Part shown: in pieces, positions 54,373 through 64,000 of the stretch
Position numbering within the stretch: position 1 is the first letter of the stretch
Layout of the letters: each line of letters begins with the position of its first letter
Source: Microbacterium sp. Nx66
Lineage (GTDB): Bacteria > Actinomycetota > Actinomycetes > Actinomycetales > Microbacteriaceae
NCBI RefSeq assembly: GCF_904066215.1
Contig: NZ_LR880474.1
Span: 2,170,001 to 2,234,000, forward strand
DNA length: 64,000 bases
Reading direction: 5' to 3'
Program-made: the position numbers and the translations under genes
Notes under the pieces: model-generated
The model's input: the letters and a program-made list of their open reading frames with translations, nothing else
What the model was told of the DNA's origin: nothing
Databases searched by the model: none

Positions 54373-54380
<8 letters not shown>
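53784..54380 (-). CDS. ADP-ribose pyrophosphatase (NUDIX)
   Basis: 198 residues. NUDIX box in [26 protein letters not shown] and [19 protein letters not shown], the ADPRase pattern. Corresponds to Rv1700 between pyrG and xerD. It hydrolyses ADP-ribose to AMP and ribose-5-phosphate. Overlaps pyrG by eight bases. Confidence 0.93.
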
Positions 54381-56067
<1,687 letters not shown>

Positions 56068-56093
56068 CACGGGCTTCTATCCTAACAGTTCGT

Positions 56094-57776
56094 TCAGACG
56101 CCGAGGCTGAGAAGCTCACGGGCGTGGGTGAGTGCGGCATCGGAATCCGCGAGTCCGGAGAGCAGACGGGCCATCTCGGCCTCGCGCTCCTCCCCGTCGA
56201 GCCGCCGCACGCTGGAGGCGGTGACGGCGCCGTCGTTCGATTTCACGACGGTCAGGTGGTTGTTCGCGAAGGCGGCGACCTGCGCGAGATGGGTGACGGC
56301 GATCACCTGCGACTTCTCGGCGAGTCGGGCGAGTCGCCGACCGACCTCGATGGCCGCGGCACCGCCGATGCCGGCGTCGACCTCGTCGAACACGAAGGTG
56401 GGAACCGGGTCGGTCGCCGCGATGACGACCTCGATCGCGAGCATCACGCGCGACAGCTCGCCGCCGGACGCGCCCTTGGCGACGGAGCGGGGTTCGGCAC
56501 CGGGATGCGGCGCGAGCAGGATGGCGACGTCGTCGCGCCCGTGGGTGCTCTCGGCACCAGGCGCCACGGACACCTCCAGGCGTGCGTCCGGCATCGCCAG
56601 CGCGTGGAGCTCGGCGGTCACGGCCTCGCCGAGCCGGACGGCGGCCTCGCTCCGGGCGGCGGTGAGGGCGTCGGCGCGGGCGTCGAGCTCCGCCCTGGCC
56701 GCGTCGCGCTCGGCGGTGAGGCGTTCCAGACGCTCCCCGTCATCGTCGAGCTCGGCCAGCCGTGCGGAACCGGTCTGCCACAGTGCCAGCGCCTCCGCCA
56801 GCGAACCGTGCTGACGGATGAGGACGCCGAGCGCGGCCCGGCGTTCCTCGACGGCTGCCAGCTCGTGCGGGCCGGACTCGTCGAGGTCGGCGAGGAAGCC
56901 GGAGAGCACGCCGGCGGCGTCGGCGATCCGGTAGCCGATGTCGGCCAGGGTCTCGGCGACCTCGGCGAGCTTCGGGTCCGACACGCGCTCGATCGCCCGG
57001 CGTGCCTCCGCGACCAGCGCCGACGCATCGGGCTCGCCCTCCTCGTTCGAGAGGGAGCCGTGGGCCAGGGCGGCCGCGAGCCGCAGCTCCTCCGCGTTCG
57101 CGAGGCGTTCGGCGCGGGCCGTCAGCTCCTCATCCTCACCCTCTTCGGGAGCGGTGGCTTCGATCAGGGCCAGGTCCTCCCGCAGCCGGGCGGCCTCCTC
57201 GGCGCGCCGGTCGCGGTTCGCGGTGATGTCGACGATCTCGGCGTCGAGCGTGCGCCAGTGCTCGAACGCGGCCTGATACTCCTCCAGCGCCCGGGCGATG
57301 GCCTCGCCGCCGAAGCGATCGAGGGCGTCGCGCTGCGCGGCCGCCGATCGCAGCCGCAGCTGCTCGGACTGTCCGTGCACCACGATGAGCTCGTCGGCGA
57401 GCGAGGACAGCACACCCGCCGGTGCGGCGCGGCCGCCGACGCTCGCACGACTGCGGCCTTCGGCGCTGAGGGTGCGCGAGACGTACAGCTCCGCAGTCCC
57501 GGCGCCTGCCGGCTCCAGCTCTCCCCCGGCCTCGGCGACGATGTCGGCGACCTCACCGGTCTCCGGCACGATCCACACACCGGCCACCGACGCCTGCGCC
57601 GCGCCCTTGCGCACGGCGCCGGAGTCGGCGCGCTGTCCGAGAAGCAGGCCGAGACCGGTGACCACCATGGTCTTGCCCGCTCCGGTCTCGCCGGTGATGG
57701 CCGTGAAGCCGGGCCCGAGCGGCAGGACGGCATCGGCGATCACGCCGAGCCCCTGCATGCGCATCTCCTCGATCAT
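56094..57776 (-). CDS. recN: DNA repair protein RecN
   Basis: 560 residues. SMC-like: N-terminal MIEEMRMQGLGVIADAVLPLGPGFTAITGETGAGKT (Walker A 29-36), long coiled coils, and GASGGELSRVMLAIE with VFDEVDAGIGG at the C-terminus. It works in double-strand break repair. ATG 57776 overlaps the NAD kinase stop by four bases. No SOS box was found in front of it. Confidence 0.96.
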   Translation of the reverse strand: MIEEMRMQGLGVIADAVLPLGPGFTAITGETGAGKTMVVTGLGLLLGQRADSGAVRKGAAQASVAGVWIVPETGEVADIVAEAGGELEPAGAGTAELYVSRTLSAEGRSRASVGGRAAPAGVLSSLADELIVVHGQSEQLRLRSAAAQRDALDRFGGEAIARALEEYQAAFEHWRTLDAEIVDITANRDRRAEEAARLREDLALIEATAPEEGEDEELTARAERLANAEELRLAAALAHGSLSNEEGEPDASALVAEARRAIERVSDPKLAEVAETLADIGYRIADAAGVLSGFLADLDESGPHELAAVEERRAALGVLIRQHGSLAEALALWQTGSARLAELDDDGERLERLTAERDAARAELDARADALTAARSEAAVRLGEAVTAELHALAMPDARLEVSVAPGAESTHGRDDVAILLAPHPGAEPRSVAKGASGGELSRVMLAIEVVIAATDPVPTFVFDEVDAGIGGAAAIEVGRRLARLAEKSQVIAVTHLAQVAAFANNHLTVVKSNDGAVTASSVRRLDGEEREAEMARLLSGLADSDAALTHARELLSLGV

Positions 57777-58693
57777 GCCTCGCTCCTCCGTTCCTGTCCG
57801 CGCCATCCCTCGACGGGCAGCTGGAACTTGCGGACGAGACGATTCGTGAACGCGGTGGGGTGCAGTCGCGCGAGGCGGACCGGGCGCGACGAACGACGGA
57901 CGACGACGCGGGCACCCGGCGGAAGGTCGTGGGAACGACGGCCGTCGCACCAGAGGATGCCGGAGCCGTCCGTCCGCTCCAGCATCTCGATCGCCACGGC
58001 CGCGTCGGGGCTCACCACGAGCGGCTTGGCGAAGAGGGCATGGGCCGACAGCGGGACGACGGCGATGGCCTCGACCGTCGGCCAGATGACCGGGCCGCCG
58101 GCGGAGAAGTTGTAGGCGGTCGAGCCGGTCGGGGTGGAGACGACCATGCCGTCGCAGCCGAAGCTCGACAGCGGCCGCCCGTCGATCTCGAGCACCACCT
58201 CGATCATGCGCTCCCGGCTCGCCTTCTCGACGGTCGCCTCGTTCAGAGCCCAGGTCTCGAAGACGACGTCGCCCGAGGCGTCCTTCACCCGCACCGACAG
58301 CGCCAGGCGCTCCTCGACCTCGTAGTCGCGGGCGATGACGCGGCGCATCGCGTCGTCCATGTCGTCCCGGTCGATCTCCGCGAGGAAGCCGACGTGGCCC
58401 ATGTTGATGCCGAGCACCGGGGCACCGCTGTCGCGGACGAGTTCCGCCGCACGGAGGATCGTGCCGTCGCCGCCGAGCACGATCGCGAGCTCGAGGGACG
58501 CCGGACCGGCGGAGGCATCCAGCACCTCGACGTCCGCGAAGAACGCATCGACCGCGGAGAGCTCCGCGTGGTCGTCGGCCGCCAGGACGGGGCGCACTCC
58601 CGCGCCGCGGAGGGCGTCGATCACCCGGCGGGCGGCCGCGACGGTGTCGACGCGACCCGCGTGGGCGACGACCAGGATCCTGCGCTCGTTCAT
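57773..58693 (-). CDS. nadK: NAD kinase
   Basis: 306 residues from ATG 58693. GGDGT at 74-78, GINMGHVGFLAEI and SFGCDGMVVSTPTGSTAYNFSAGG are diagnostic. It phosphorylates NAD to NADP. The start overlaps tlyA by four bases and the stop overlaps recN by four. Confidence 0.97.
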   Translation of the reverse strand: MNERRILVVAHAGRVDTVAAARRVIDALRGAGVRPVLAADDHAELSAVDAFFADVEVLDASAGPASLELAIVLGGDGTILRAAELVRDSGAPVLGINMGHVGFLAEIDRDDMDDAMRRVIARDYEVEERLALSVRVKDASGDVVFETWALNEATVEKASRERMIEVVLEIDGRPLSSFGCDGMVVSTPTGSTAYNFSAGGPVIWPTVEAIAVVPLSAHALFAKPLVVSPDAAVAIEMLERTDGSGILWCDGRRSHDLPPGARVVVRRSSRPVRLARLHPTAFTNRLVRKFQLPVEGWRGQERRSEA

Positions 58694-59487
58694 CGTCCCC
58701 CTGCCAGCCGGTTGATGGTGTCCATCCATTCTGTCGGATTGCTGCCGCCGCCCGGCACGAGGTGGACGAGATACTCCGCATTGCCGTGGGTTCCGAGGAT
58801 CGGGGAAGAGACGATCCCCGCCATCCCCATCCCCGCGTCCCACGCGCTCCACGCCACCCGGGCGACGGCATCGGCACGGGTGGCGGGGTCGGTGACGAGA
58901 CCGCCGCGCACCGCCGTCCGGCCGACCTCGAACTGCGGTTTGACGAGCAGCAGGACATCGGAACCCGGCGCCGCGACGGCGACCACCGCGGGGAGCACGA
59001 GCTCGAGCGAGATGAAGGAGAGGTCGCCCACCACCAGGTCGGGCGAGGCGGACTCCCCCGTCGCCGCGGCGAGACTGTCACGGGTCATGTGCCGCACGTT
59101 GAAGCCCTCGACCGCGGTGACACCGGGGTCTGCCGCGATCGACGGGGCGAGCTGGCCGTGACCGACGTCCACAGCCAGCACGCGCCGCGCGCCGCGCTCC
59201 CGCAGCACCTGCGTGAAGCCGCCGGTCGAGGCTCCCATGTCCAGCACGAGGCGCCCCTGCACGGGAATGGTGAAGCCGTCGAGCCCGGCGATGAGCTTGT
59301 GCGCGCCGCGGCTGACGTAGTGGTCGGCGCCGGCCACCGTGATCGTGTTCTCCTCGCCGACCGCGGTCGAGGCTTTGACGACCGGGCGACCGTCGACGCT
59401 CACGAGACCGTCGGCGATGAGGGTGGCGGCGTGCGTGCGCGAACGGGCGAGTCCTCGGGAGGCGAGGGCGGCGTCGAGTCGCGTCAT
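58690..59487 (-). CDS. tlyA: TlyA-family 16S/23S rRNA 2'-O-methyltransferase
   Basis: 265 residues. S4 domain (RLDAALASRGLARSRTHAATLIADGLVSVDGRPV) and FtsJ-like methyltransferase (VLDMGASTGGFTQVLRERGARRVLAVDVGHGQL, DLVVGDLSFISLE, LVKPQFE). In mycobacteria TlyA methylates rRNA and is needed for capreomycin sensitivity. Overlaps the small upstream gene by four bases. Confidence 0.95.
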   Translation of the reverse strand: MTRLDAALASRGLARSRTHAATLIADGLVSVDGRPVVKASTAVGEENTITVAGADHYVSRGAHKLIAGLDGFTIPVQGRLVLDMGASTGGFTQVLRERGARRVLAVDVGHGQLAPSIAADPGVTAVEGFNVRHMTRDSLAAATGESASPDLVVGDLSFISLELVLPAVVAVAAPGSDVLLLVKPQFEVGRTAVRGGLVTDPATRADAVARVAWSAWDAGMGMAGIVSSPILGTHGNAEYLVHLVPGGGSNPTEWMDTINRLAGGR

Positions 59488-59663
59488 CGTGGTCCCGGAG
59501 TCTCCCGCTGTTCCAGCCGGGATCCGCTCTCGAGCCGTCGAGAGAGTTCATCGTGCAGGGCCGAGTACAAGTCCGCGCGTGCGGAGAGCGGCTGTCCTTC
59601 GATCAGGCGCAGACGACTCCACAGGCCGTCCGTCGGCGCGCTGGTCGTCGTCTCGTCGCTCAC
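59484..59663 (-). CDS. Small conserved protein between HAD and tlyA
   Basis: 59 residues (GTG start): helical, with GLWSRLRLIEGQPLSARADLYSALHDELSRRLE. It matches in place and size the short Rv1693-type gene found before tlyA across actinobacteria. TACAGT six bases before the GTG gives a leaderless promoter inside the operon. Function unknown. Confidence 0.75.
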   Translation of the reverse strand: MSDETTTSAPTDGLWSRLRLIEGQPLSARADLYSALHDELSRRLESGSRLEQRETPGPR

Positions 59664-59669
59664 GCTTCC

Positions 59670-59675
59670 ACTGTA
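59670..59675 (-). promoter_or_regulatory. Leaderless -10 before the tlyA-nadK-recN unit
   Basis: Minus-strand TACAGT is followed by six bases and then the GTG at 59663, the same spacing as at lpdA and copC. Confidence 0.5.
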
Positions 59676-59712
59676 CGCGGCGCCGCCGACGGCCGACGGC
59701 GCCACGCGTGGC

Positions 59713-60762
59713 TCAGGGGCGGTGGAACGGGTCGGCGTACAGCCGTTCGGGAACCCGCAGCACGAACACCGGCGTACCGGACGCCCAGATGGCCGCGGCG
59801 CCGGCGCGGAGGAGGTCGAGCTGCTCGCCGGACTCGGCGACGATCTCGACGTCCGCTCCGTGGACGCGGACGGCGGCACCGTTCACGTCGAACACGCCGT
59901 CGGTCACGGTGGGCTCGGGATACGGCTCGTGCAGACCGCGCAGATCACCGAGGATGTAGGTCGGGCGTGAACCTTCCGGCGCGGCGAGGACGTGCTTGGG
60001 ACGGTCGATGCCGGTCAGCACGAGCGCGGACTCGATGCCGGCGCGGCTGGCGCCCATGATGTCGGTGTCCAGGCGGTCGCCGATGAACAGAGCCTTCGCG
60101 GCACCGAAGCGGGCGAGCGCCTCCTCGAAGATCGGGGTCTCTGGCTTGCCCGCCACCGTCGCCAGGCGACCGATCGCGGTGTGCACGGCGGAGACGAGGG
60201 TGCCGTTGCCGGGGGCGACGCCGCGCTCGCGCGGGATCGTCCAGTCCGTGTTCGTGGCGATCCAGGGGATGCCGCCCTCGTCCTCAGGGACTTTCAGCGC
60301 GAACGCCGCCTCGGCGAGGTCCGTCCAGGCCACCTCGGGCGCGAACCCCTGGACCACGGCCTGCGGAGCGTCCTCGGCGCTGCGCGTCACCGTGTACCCG
60401 GCCTTCTGCACCTCGTCGACGAGCCCGTCGCCGCCGACCACGAGGATGGTCGCCGGCGCGGGAACGATCCCGGACAGCAGACGCATCGCGGCCTGCGGGC
60501 TCGTGACGACGTCCTGCGGAGCGACGTCGAGCCCGAGACTGGTCAGATGCGCGGCCACGGAGGCGTCCGTGCGCGAAGCGTTGTTGGTGATGTAGCCGAG
60601 ACGCACCGCCTGCGCCGCGGCGTTCAGGCTCTCGACCGCGTGCGGCAGAGCCCCCGGACCGGCGTAGACGACGCCGTCGAGATCGGCGAGGACGGTGTCC
60701 ACGCCCTCGAGAGGCGTCCGTCCCGCTCGAGACCTCCGTGCCTTGGGTGTGAAGAGCCCCAC
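59713..60762 (-). CDS. HAD-IIA family phosphatase
   Basis: 349 residues. DLDGVVY (27-33, nucleophile Asp), ITNNASR (motif II), GKPETPIFEEAL and GDRLDTDIMGA (motif IV) are NagD/pNPPase-like. A C-terminal 80-residue extension is added. GTG start overlaps the repeat-protein stop by one base. Corresponds to Rv1692 (glycerol-3-phosphate phosphatase). Confidence 0.9.
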   Translation of the reverse strand: MGLFTPKARRSRAGRTPLEGVDTVLADLDGVVYAGPGALPHAVESLNAAAQAVRLGYITNNASRTDASVAAHLTSLGLDVAPQDVVTSPQAAMRLLSGIVPAPATILVVGGDGLVDEVQKAGYTVTRSAEDAPQAVVQGFAPEVAWTDLAEAAFALKVPEDEGGIPWIATNTDWTIPRERGVAPGNGTLVSAVHTAIGRLATVAGKPETPIFEEALARFGAAKALFIGDRLDTDIMGASRAGIESALVLTGIDRPKHVLAAPEGSRPTYILGDLRGLHEPYPEPTVTDGVFDVNGAAVRVHGADVEIVAESGEQLDLLRAGAAAIWASGTPVFVLRVPERLYADPFHRP

Positions 60763-62945
60763 TACGCCTCCGGCTTCTCGGATGCGGAGGGCGAGTCGTC
60801 CTCCGTCTCGTCGTCCTCGCCGAGCAGTTCGCGCACCTCGTCTTCGATGGACGGCTCGGCGGGCTCGTTCGTGTCGGAGGAGGACGAGTCGTCTCCGGTC
60901 TCCGCGTCGAGAGCCTCTTCTTCCTCGGAGTCGGAGTCGGTGACGGTGTCGTCGGCGGAGTACTCCTCCTTGTCGGACACAACATCCTCGACGGAGACAG
61001 CGTGCTCGTCGGAGAACTCGTCCTCGACGAGACCGTCCTCGACGTAGAGCTCCTCGTCGCCGGCCTCATCGACACCGAGAGCTTCCGCGGCGACCTCGGC
61101 GCGGTGCGCCCAGAACTCCGCCTCGTCCGTGCGTCCGAGATCTTCCAGGACGGCAGCGCGCGCGGCGAAGAGCGCGGGGCTCCACTCGAACGCGCGATCC
61201 GGGTTGAGCTCCGGGATCTCGAGCTCCCCGAGGGCCAGCTCCAGGTCACCCTGGTCCAGCCGGGCACCCGACATCGCGATCGCGAGAGCCACGCGCACGG
61301 GGGTGGTCAGAGCCGATCGGTCCACGGCGCGGCCGGTCTCGAGGGCGCGGTCGGGACGTCCGATGCCTCGCTCGCTGTCGACCATGAGGGCGATCTGGTC
61401 GTCCTTGCCGGAGATCCGGCGATAGGTGCGCAGTTCCCGCAGGGCCAGGGCGAAGTCACCCGTCGCGTAGGCGGTGATGCCCAGGGTCTCCCGGACGATC
61501 GCGATGCGCCCTGCACGACGCGACGCTGCGAGTGCGTGCTCGTGCGCCAGAGTCGGGTCCTCGTCGATCAGCCGAGAAGCCATCGCCAGATGCCGAGCGA
61601 CGAACTCCGCGTTCTCTTTGCTGAGCGTCTTCAGCTCGTTGCGCGCGGAGGGGTGCAGGTCGCGCGCCGTGACATCCTCCGGGACGCGGGGCTCGTCGAA
61701 CCGCGGACGCTCGCTCGCCGCGTTGGCAGGACGCTCCCGCCCCGCACCGCCGCGCTGCGGGAAGGACCGAGACCGGTCACTCCCCCGCTCCCGGTCGAAT
61801 CCGCCCTCGCGGCGCGGAGCGCTGTCACGATTGTTGTACCCGCCTTCGCGACGGGGGGCACCACCGTCACGGTTGTACCCGCCCTCACGGCGCGGGGCAG
61901 TGTCGCGGTTGTAACCACCTTCACGACGTGGGGCACCACCATCGCGGTTGTACCCGCCCTCGCGACGCGGGGCACCACCATCACGGTTGTACCCACCCTC
62001 ACGACGCGGAGCGCTGTCGCGGTTGTAGCCGCCTTCGCGACGCGGGGCGCTGTCACGGTTGTTGTAACCGCCTTCGCGACGAGGGGCACCACCATCGCGG
62101 TTGTAGCCGCCCTCGCGACGGGGCGCACCATCACGGTTGTTGTAACCGCCTTCGCGACGCGGGGCACCATCACGGTTGTTGTAACCGCCCTCGCGACGGG
62201 GCGCACCATCACGGTTGTAGCCGCCCTCGCGACGAGGCGCACCATCACGGTTGTTGTAACCGCCTTCACGACGCGGGGCACCACCATCACGGTTGTAACC
62301 GCCCTCGCGACGCGGGGCACCACCATCACGGCTGTAACCACCTTCACGACGCGGGGCACCACCATCACGGCTGTAGCCACCCTCACGACGCGGGGCACCA
62401 CCATCACGGCTGTAACCGCCCTCACGACGCGGGGCACCACCATCACGGCTGTAGCCACCCTCACGACGCGGGGCACCACCATCACGGCTGTAGCCACCCT
62501 CACGACGCGGGGCACCACCATCACGGCTGTAGCCACCCTCACGACGCGGGGCACCACCATCACGGCTGTAACCGCCCTCACGACGCGGGGCACCACCATC
62601 ACGGCTGTAGCCACCCTCACGACGCGGGGCACCACCATCACGGCTGTAGCCACCCTCACGACGCGGGGCACCACCATCACGGTTGTAACCGCCCTCACGA
62701 CGCGGGGCACCACCATCACGGCTGTAGCCACCCTCACGACGCGGGGCACCACCATCACGGCTGTAGCCACCCTCACGACGCGGGGCACCACCATCACGGC
62801 TGTAGCCACCCTCCCGCCGAGGGCCTCGGTCGCCGGAGTCGGCACGAGAACCGCCGTCGCGGTACACAGGGCGACCTCCGGAAGGACGTTCGTTGCGCTG
62901 GTTCCCGTCGTTGCGACGTGGACGGCGCTCTTCCTCTTCCGGCAT
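60762..62945 (-). CDS. TPR-like protein with RGG-type tandem repeats
   Basis: 727 residues. After a charged start, about residues 38-383 are some 27 tandem copies of [13 protein letters not shown] (13 residues; variants NN, T and S, some 12 residues). A helical, TPR-like domain follows (about 425-640: [51 protein letters not shown]..), then a very acidic tail. Position matches Rv1691. The basic Arg/Gly repeats resemble RGG RNA-binding or condensate-forming tracts; function unknown. Confidence 0.85.
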   Translation of the reverse strand: MPEEEERRPRRNDGNQRNERPSGGRPVYRDGGSRADSGDRGPRREGGYSRDGGAPRREGGYSRDGGAPRREGGYSRDGGAPRREGGYNRDGGAPRREGGYSRDGGAPRREGGYSRDGGAPRREGGYSRDGGAPRREGGYSRDGGAPRREGGYSRDGGAPRREGGYSRDGGAPRREGGYSRDGGAPRREGGYSRDGGAPRREGGYSRDGGAPRREGGYNRDGGAPRREGGYNNRDGAPRREGGYNRDGAPRREGGYNNRDGAPRREGGYNNRDGAPRREGGYNRDGGAPRREGGYNNRDSAPRREGGYNRDSAPRREGGYNRDGGAPRREGGYNRDGGAPRREGGYNRDTAPRREGGYNRDGGAPRREGGYNNRDSAPRREGGFDRERGSDRSRSFPQRGGAGRERPANAASERPRFDEPRVPEDVTARDLHPSARNELKTLSKENAEFVARHLAMASRLIDEDPTLAHEHALAASRRAGRIAIVRETLGITAYATGDFALALRELRTYRRISGKDDQIALMVDSERGIGRPDRALETGRAVDRSALTTPVRVALAIAMSGARLDQGDLELALGELEIPELNPDRAFEWSPALFAARAAVLEDLGRTDEAEFWAHRAEVAAEALGVDEAGDEELYVEDGLVEDEFSDEHAVSVEDVVSDKEEYSADDTVTDSDSEEEEALDAETGDDSSSSDTNEPAEPSIEDEVRELLGEDDETEDDSPSASEKPEA
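61797..62821. repeat. 39-bp coding tandem repeat
   Basis: About 27 units of 39 bp (some 36 bp), in frame, encoding [12 protein letters not shown](S/N). Units at about 62330-62810 are nearly identical; those at 61800-62330 have drifted (YN, NN and one-codon deletions), indicating recent growth at the protein's N-terminal side. Confidence 0.9.
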
Positions 62946-62984
62946 GGTGCTCCCTGTTCTCTGTTCTCTTCGCTCGTAAACGCA

Positions 62985-63014
62985 AAATGGCCACCCAACG
63001 ATGGGTGGCCATTT
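62985..63014 (-). terminator. Intrinsic terminator of the rRNA operon
   Basis: A 13-bp perfect stem (62985-62997 with 63002-63014), four-base loop, and TTTT on the minus strand just after. It lies right after 5S rRNA. Confidence 0.9.
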
Positions 63015-63028
63015 CGACTAAAAGGAGT

Positions 63029-63145
63029 CCGGCGGTGTCCTACTCTCCCACAGGGTCCCCCCTGCAGTACCATCGGCGCTGTGAGGCTTAGCTTCCGGGT
63101 TCGGAATGTGACCGGGCGTTTCCCTCACGCTATGGCCGCCGAAAC
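63029..63145 (-). rRNA. rrf: 5S ribosomal RNA
   Basis: Minus-strand sequence from GTTTCGGCGGCCATAGCG to about CACCGCCGGACT, with conserved CCGAACCCGGAAG, GAUGGUACUG and GGGAGAGUAGG. Ends are set by the terminal helix and may be off by a few bases. Confidence 0.95.
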
Positions 63146-63249
63146 ACTATTGATGTTTCAATCAAACCTAAAGCAATGATGAATCATTGTTGAAGGTAGT
63201 TCTCGACCGTACATCGAGAACCACTCAGTGGACGCAAGCACCAACAAAC

Positions 63250-64000
<751 letters not shown>

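Noticed and set aside
61797..62821. CRISPR-like array
   Set aside because: The 39-bp units are directly tandem without spacers, keep one reading frame and encode an RGG-type peptide; no cas genes nearby.

Overview
The window is high-GC actinobacterial DNA, most likely from Microbacterium or a close relative in the Microbacteriaceae. The evidence is the dense GC-rich coding with frequent GTG starts, the GarA/FtsR/MerR cluster, actinobacterial imuA'-imuB-dnaE2, a DUF222/HNH (13E12-type) gene, and a long minus-strand block in nearly the same order as Mycobacterium tuberculosis Rv1713 back to Rv1691. No phage, insertion sequence or CRISPR array was seen. The sequence looks like ordinary chromosome with a few accessory islands.

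Layout. 0-12 kb: the 3' part of a long-chain acyl-CoA ligase, peptide deformylase coupled to a MinD/ParA-like ATPase with a long acidic N-terminus, pyruvate carboxylase, a second orphan ParA, then MerR-type regulator / FtsR-like MerR / GarA-like FHA protein, a CopC-domain surface protein and dihydrolipoamide dehydrogenase. 11.7-14.7 kb: a compact type III polyketide synthase - methyltransferase - FAD monooxygenase operon. 14.7-16.1 kb: a CYTH protein, a small unknown and a prepilin peptidase. 16.2-22 kb: the SOS mutasome operon imuA'-imuB-dnaE2 behind a LexA-like box. 22.4-22.8 kb: a gene-free stretch with strong RNA-like pairing. 22.8-33.2 kb: stress and redox genes, including a HelR-type RNA polymerase recycling ATPase behind a rifamycin-associated element, an SDR/LysR pair with matching operators, and a large unknown protein that looks frameshifted. 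33.4-41.2 kb: a five-gene catabolic operon (agmatine deiminase family, amidase, C45 hydrolase, amidohydrolase, NCS1 permease) divergent from a TetR regulator with a clear operator palindrome. 41.2-45.1 kb: tRNA-Pro(GGG), GNAT, DUF, lysoplasmalogenase-like and S4 proteins, and a DUF222/HNH gene behind a second LexA-like box.

45.3-64 kb: a NUDIX-NYN fusion, then one long series of overlapping housekeeping genes on the minus strand: der, cmk, tyrA, rluB, scpB, scpA, parA, xerD, NUDIX, pyrG, recN, NAD kinase, tlyA, a small protein, a HAD phosphatase, and a TPR-like protein with about 27 copies of a 39-bp coding repeat. It is preceded by the end of an rRNA operon (5S and 3' part of 23S, minus strand). 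These genes link chromosome segregation and dimer resolution (ScpAB, ParA, XerD), ribosome maturation (Der, RluB, TlyA), and nucleotide and cofactor supply (Cmk, PyrG, NAD kinase). Four-, eight- and one-base overlaps at most junctions indicate translational coupling.

The most interesting points are the RAE-helR pair, two SOS boxes controlling different effectors, the orphan structured RNA near 22.5 kb (partial likeness to a c-di-AMP riboswitch core), the TetR-controlled agmatine/amide operon, the recurring leaderless promoter signature, and the expanding 39-bp repeat. Protein identities come from reading motifs and neighbours without database searches.
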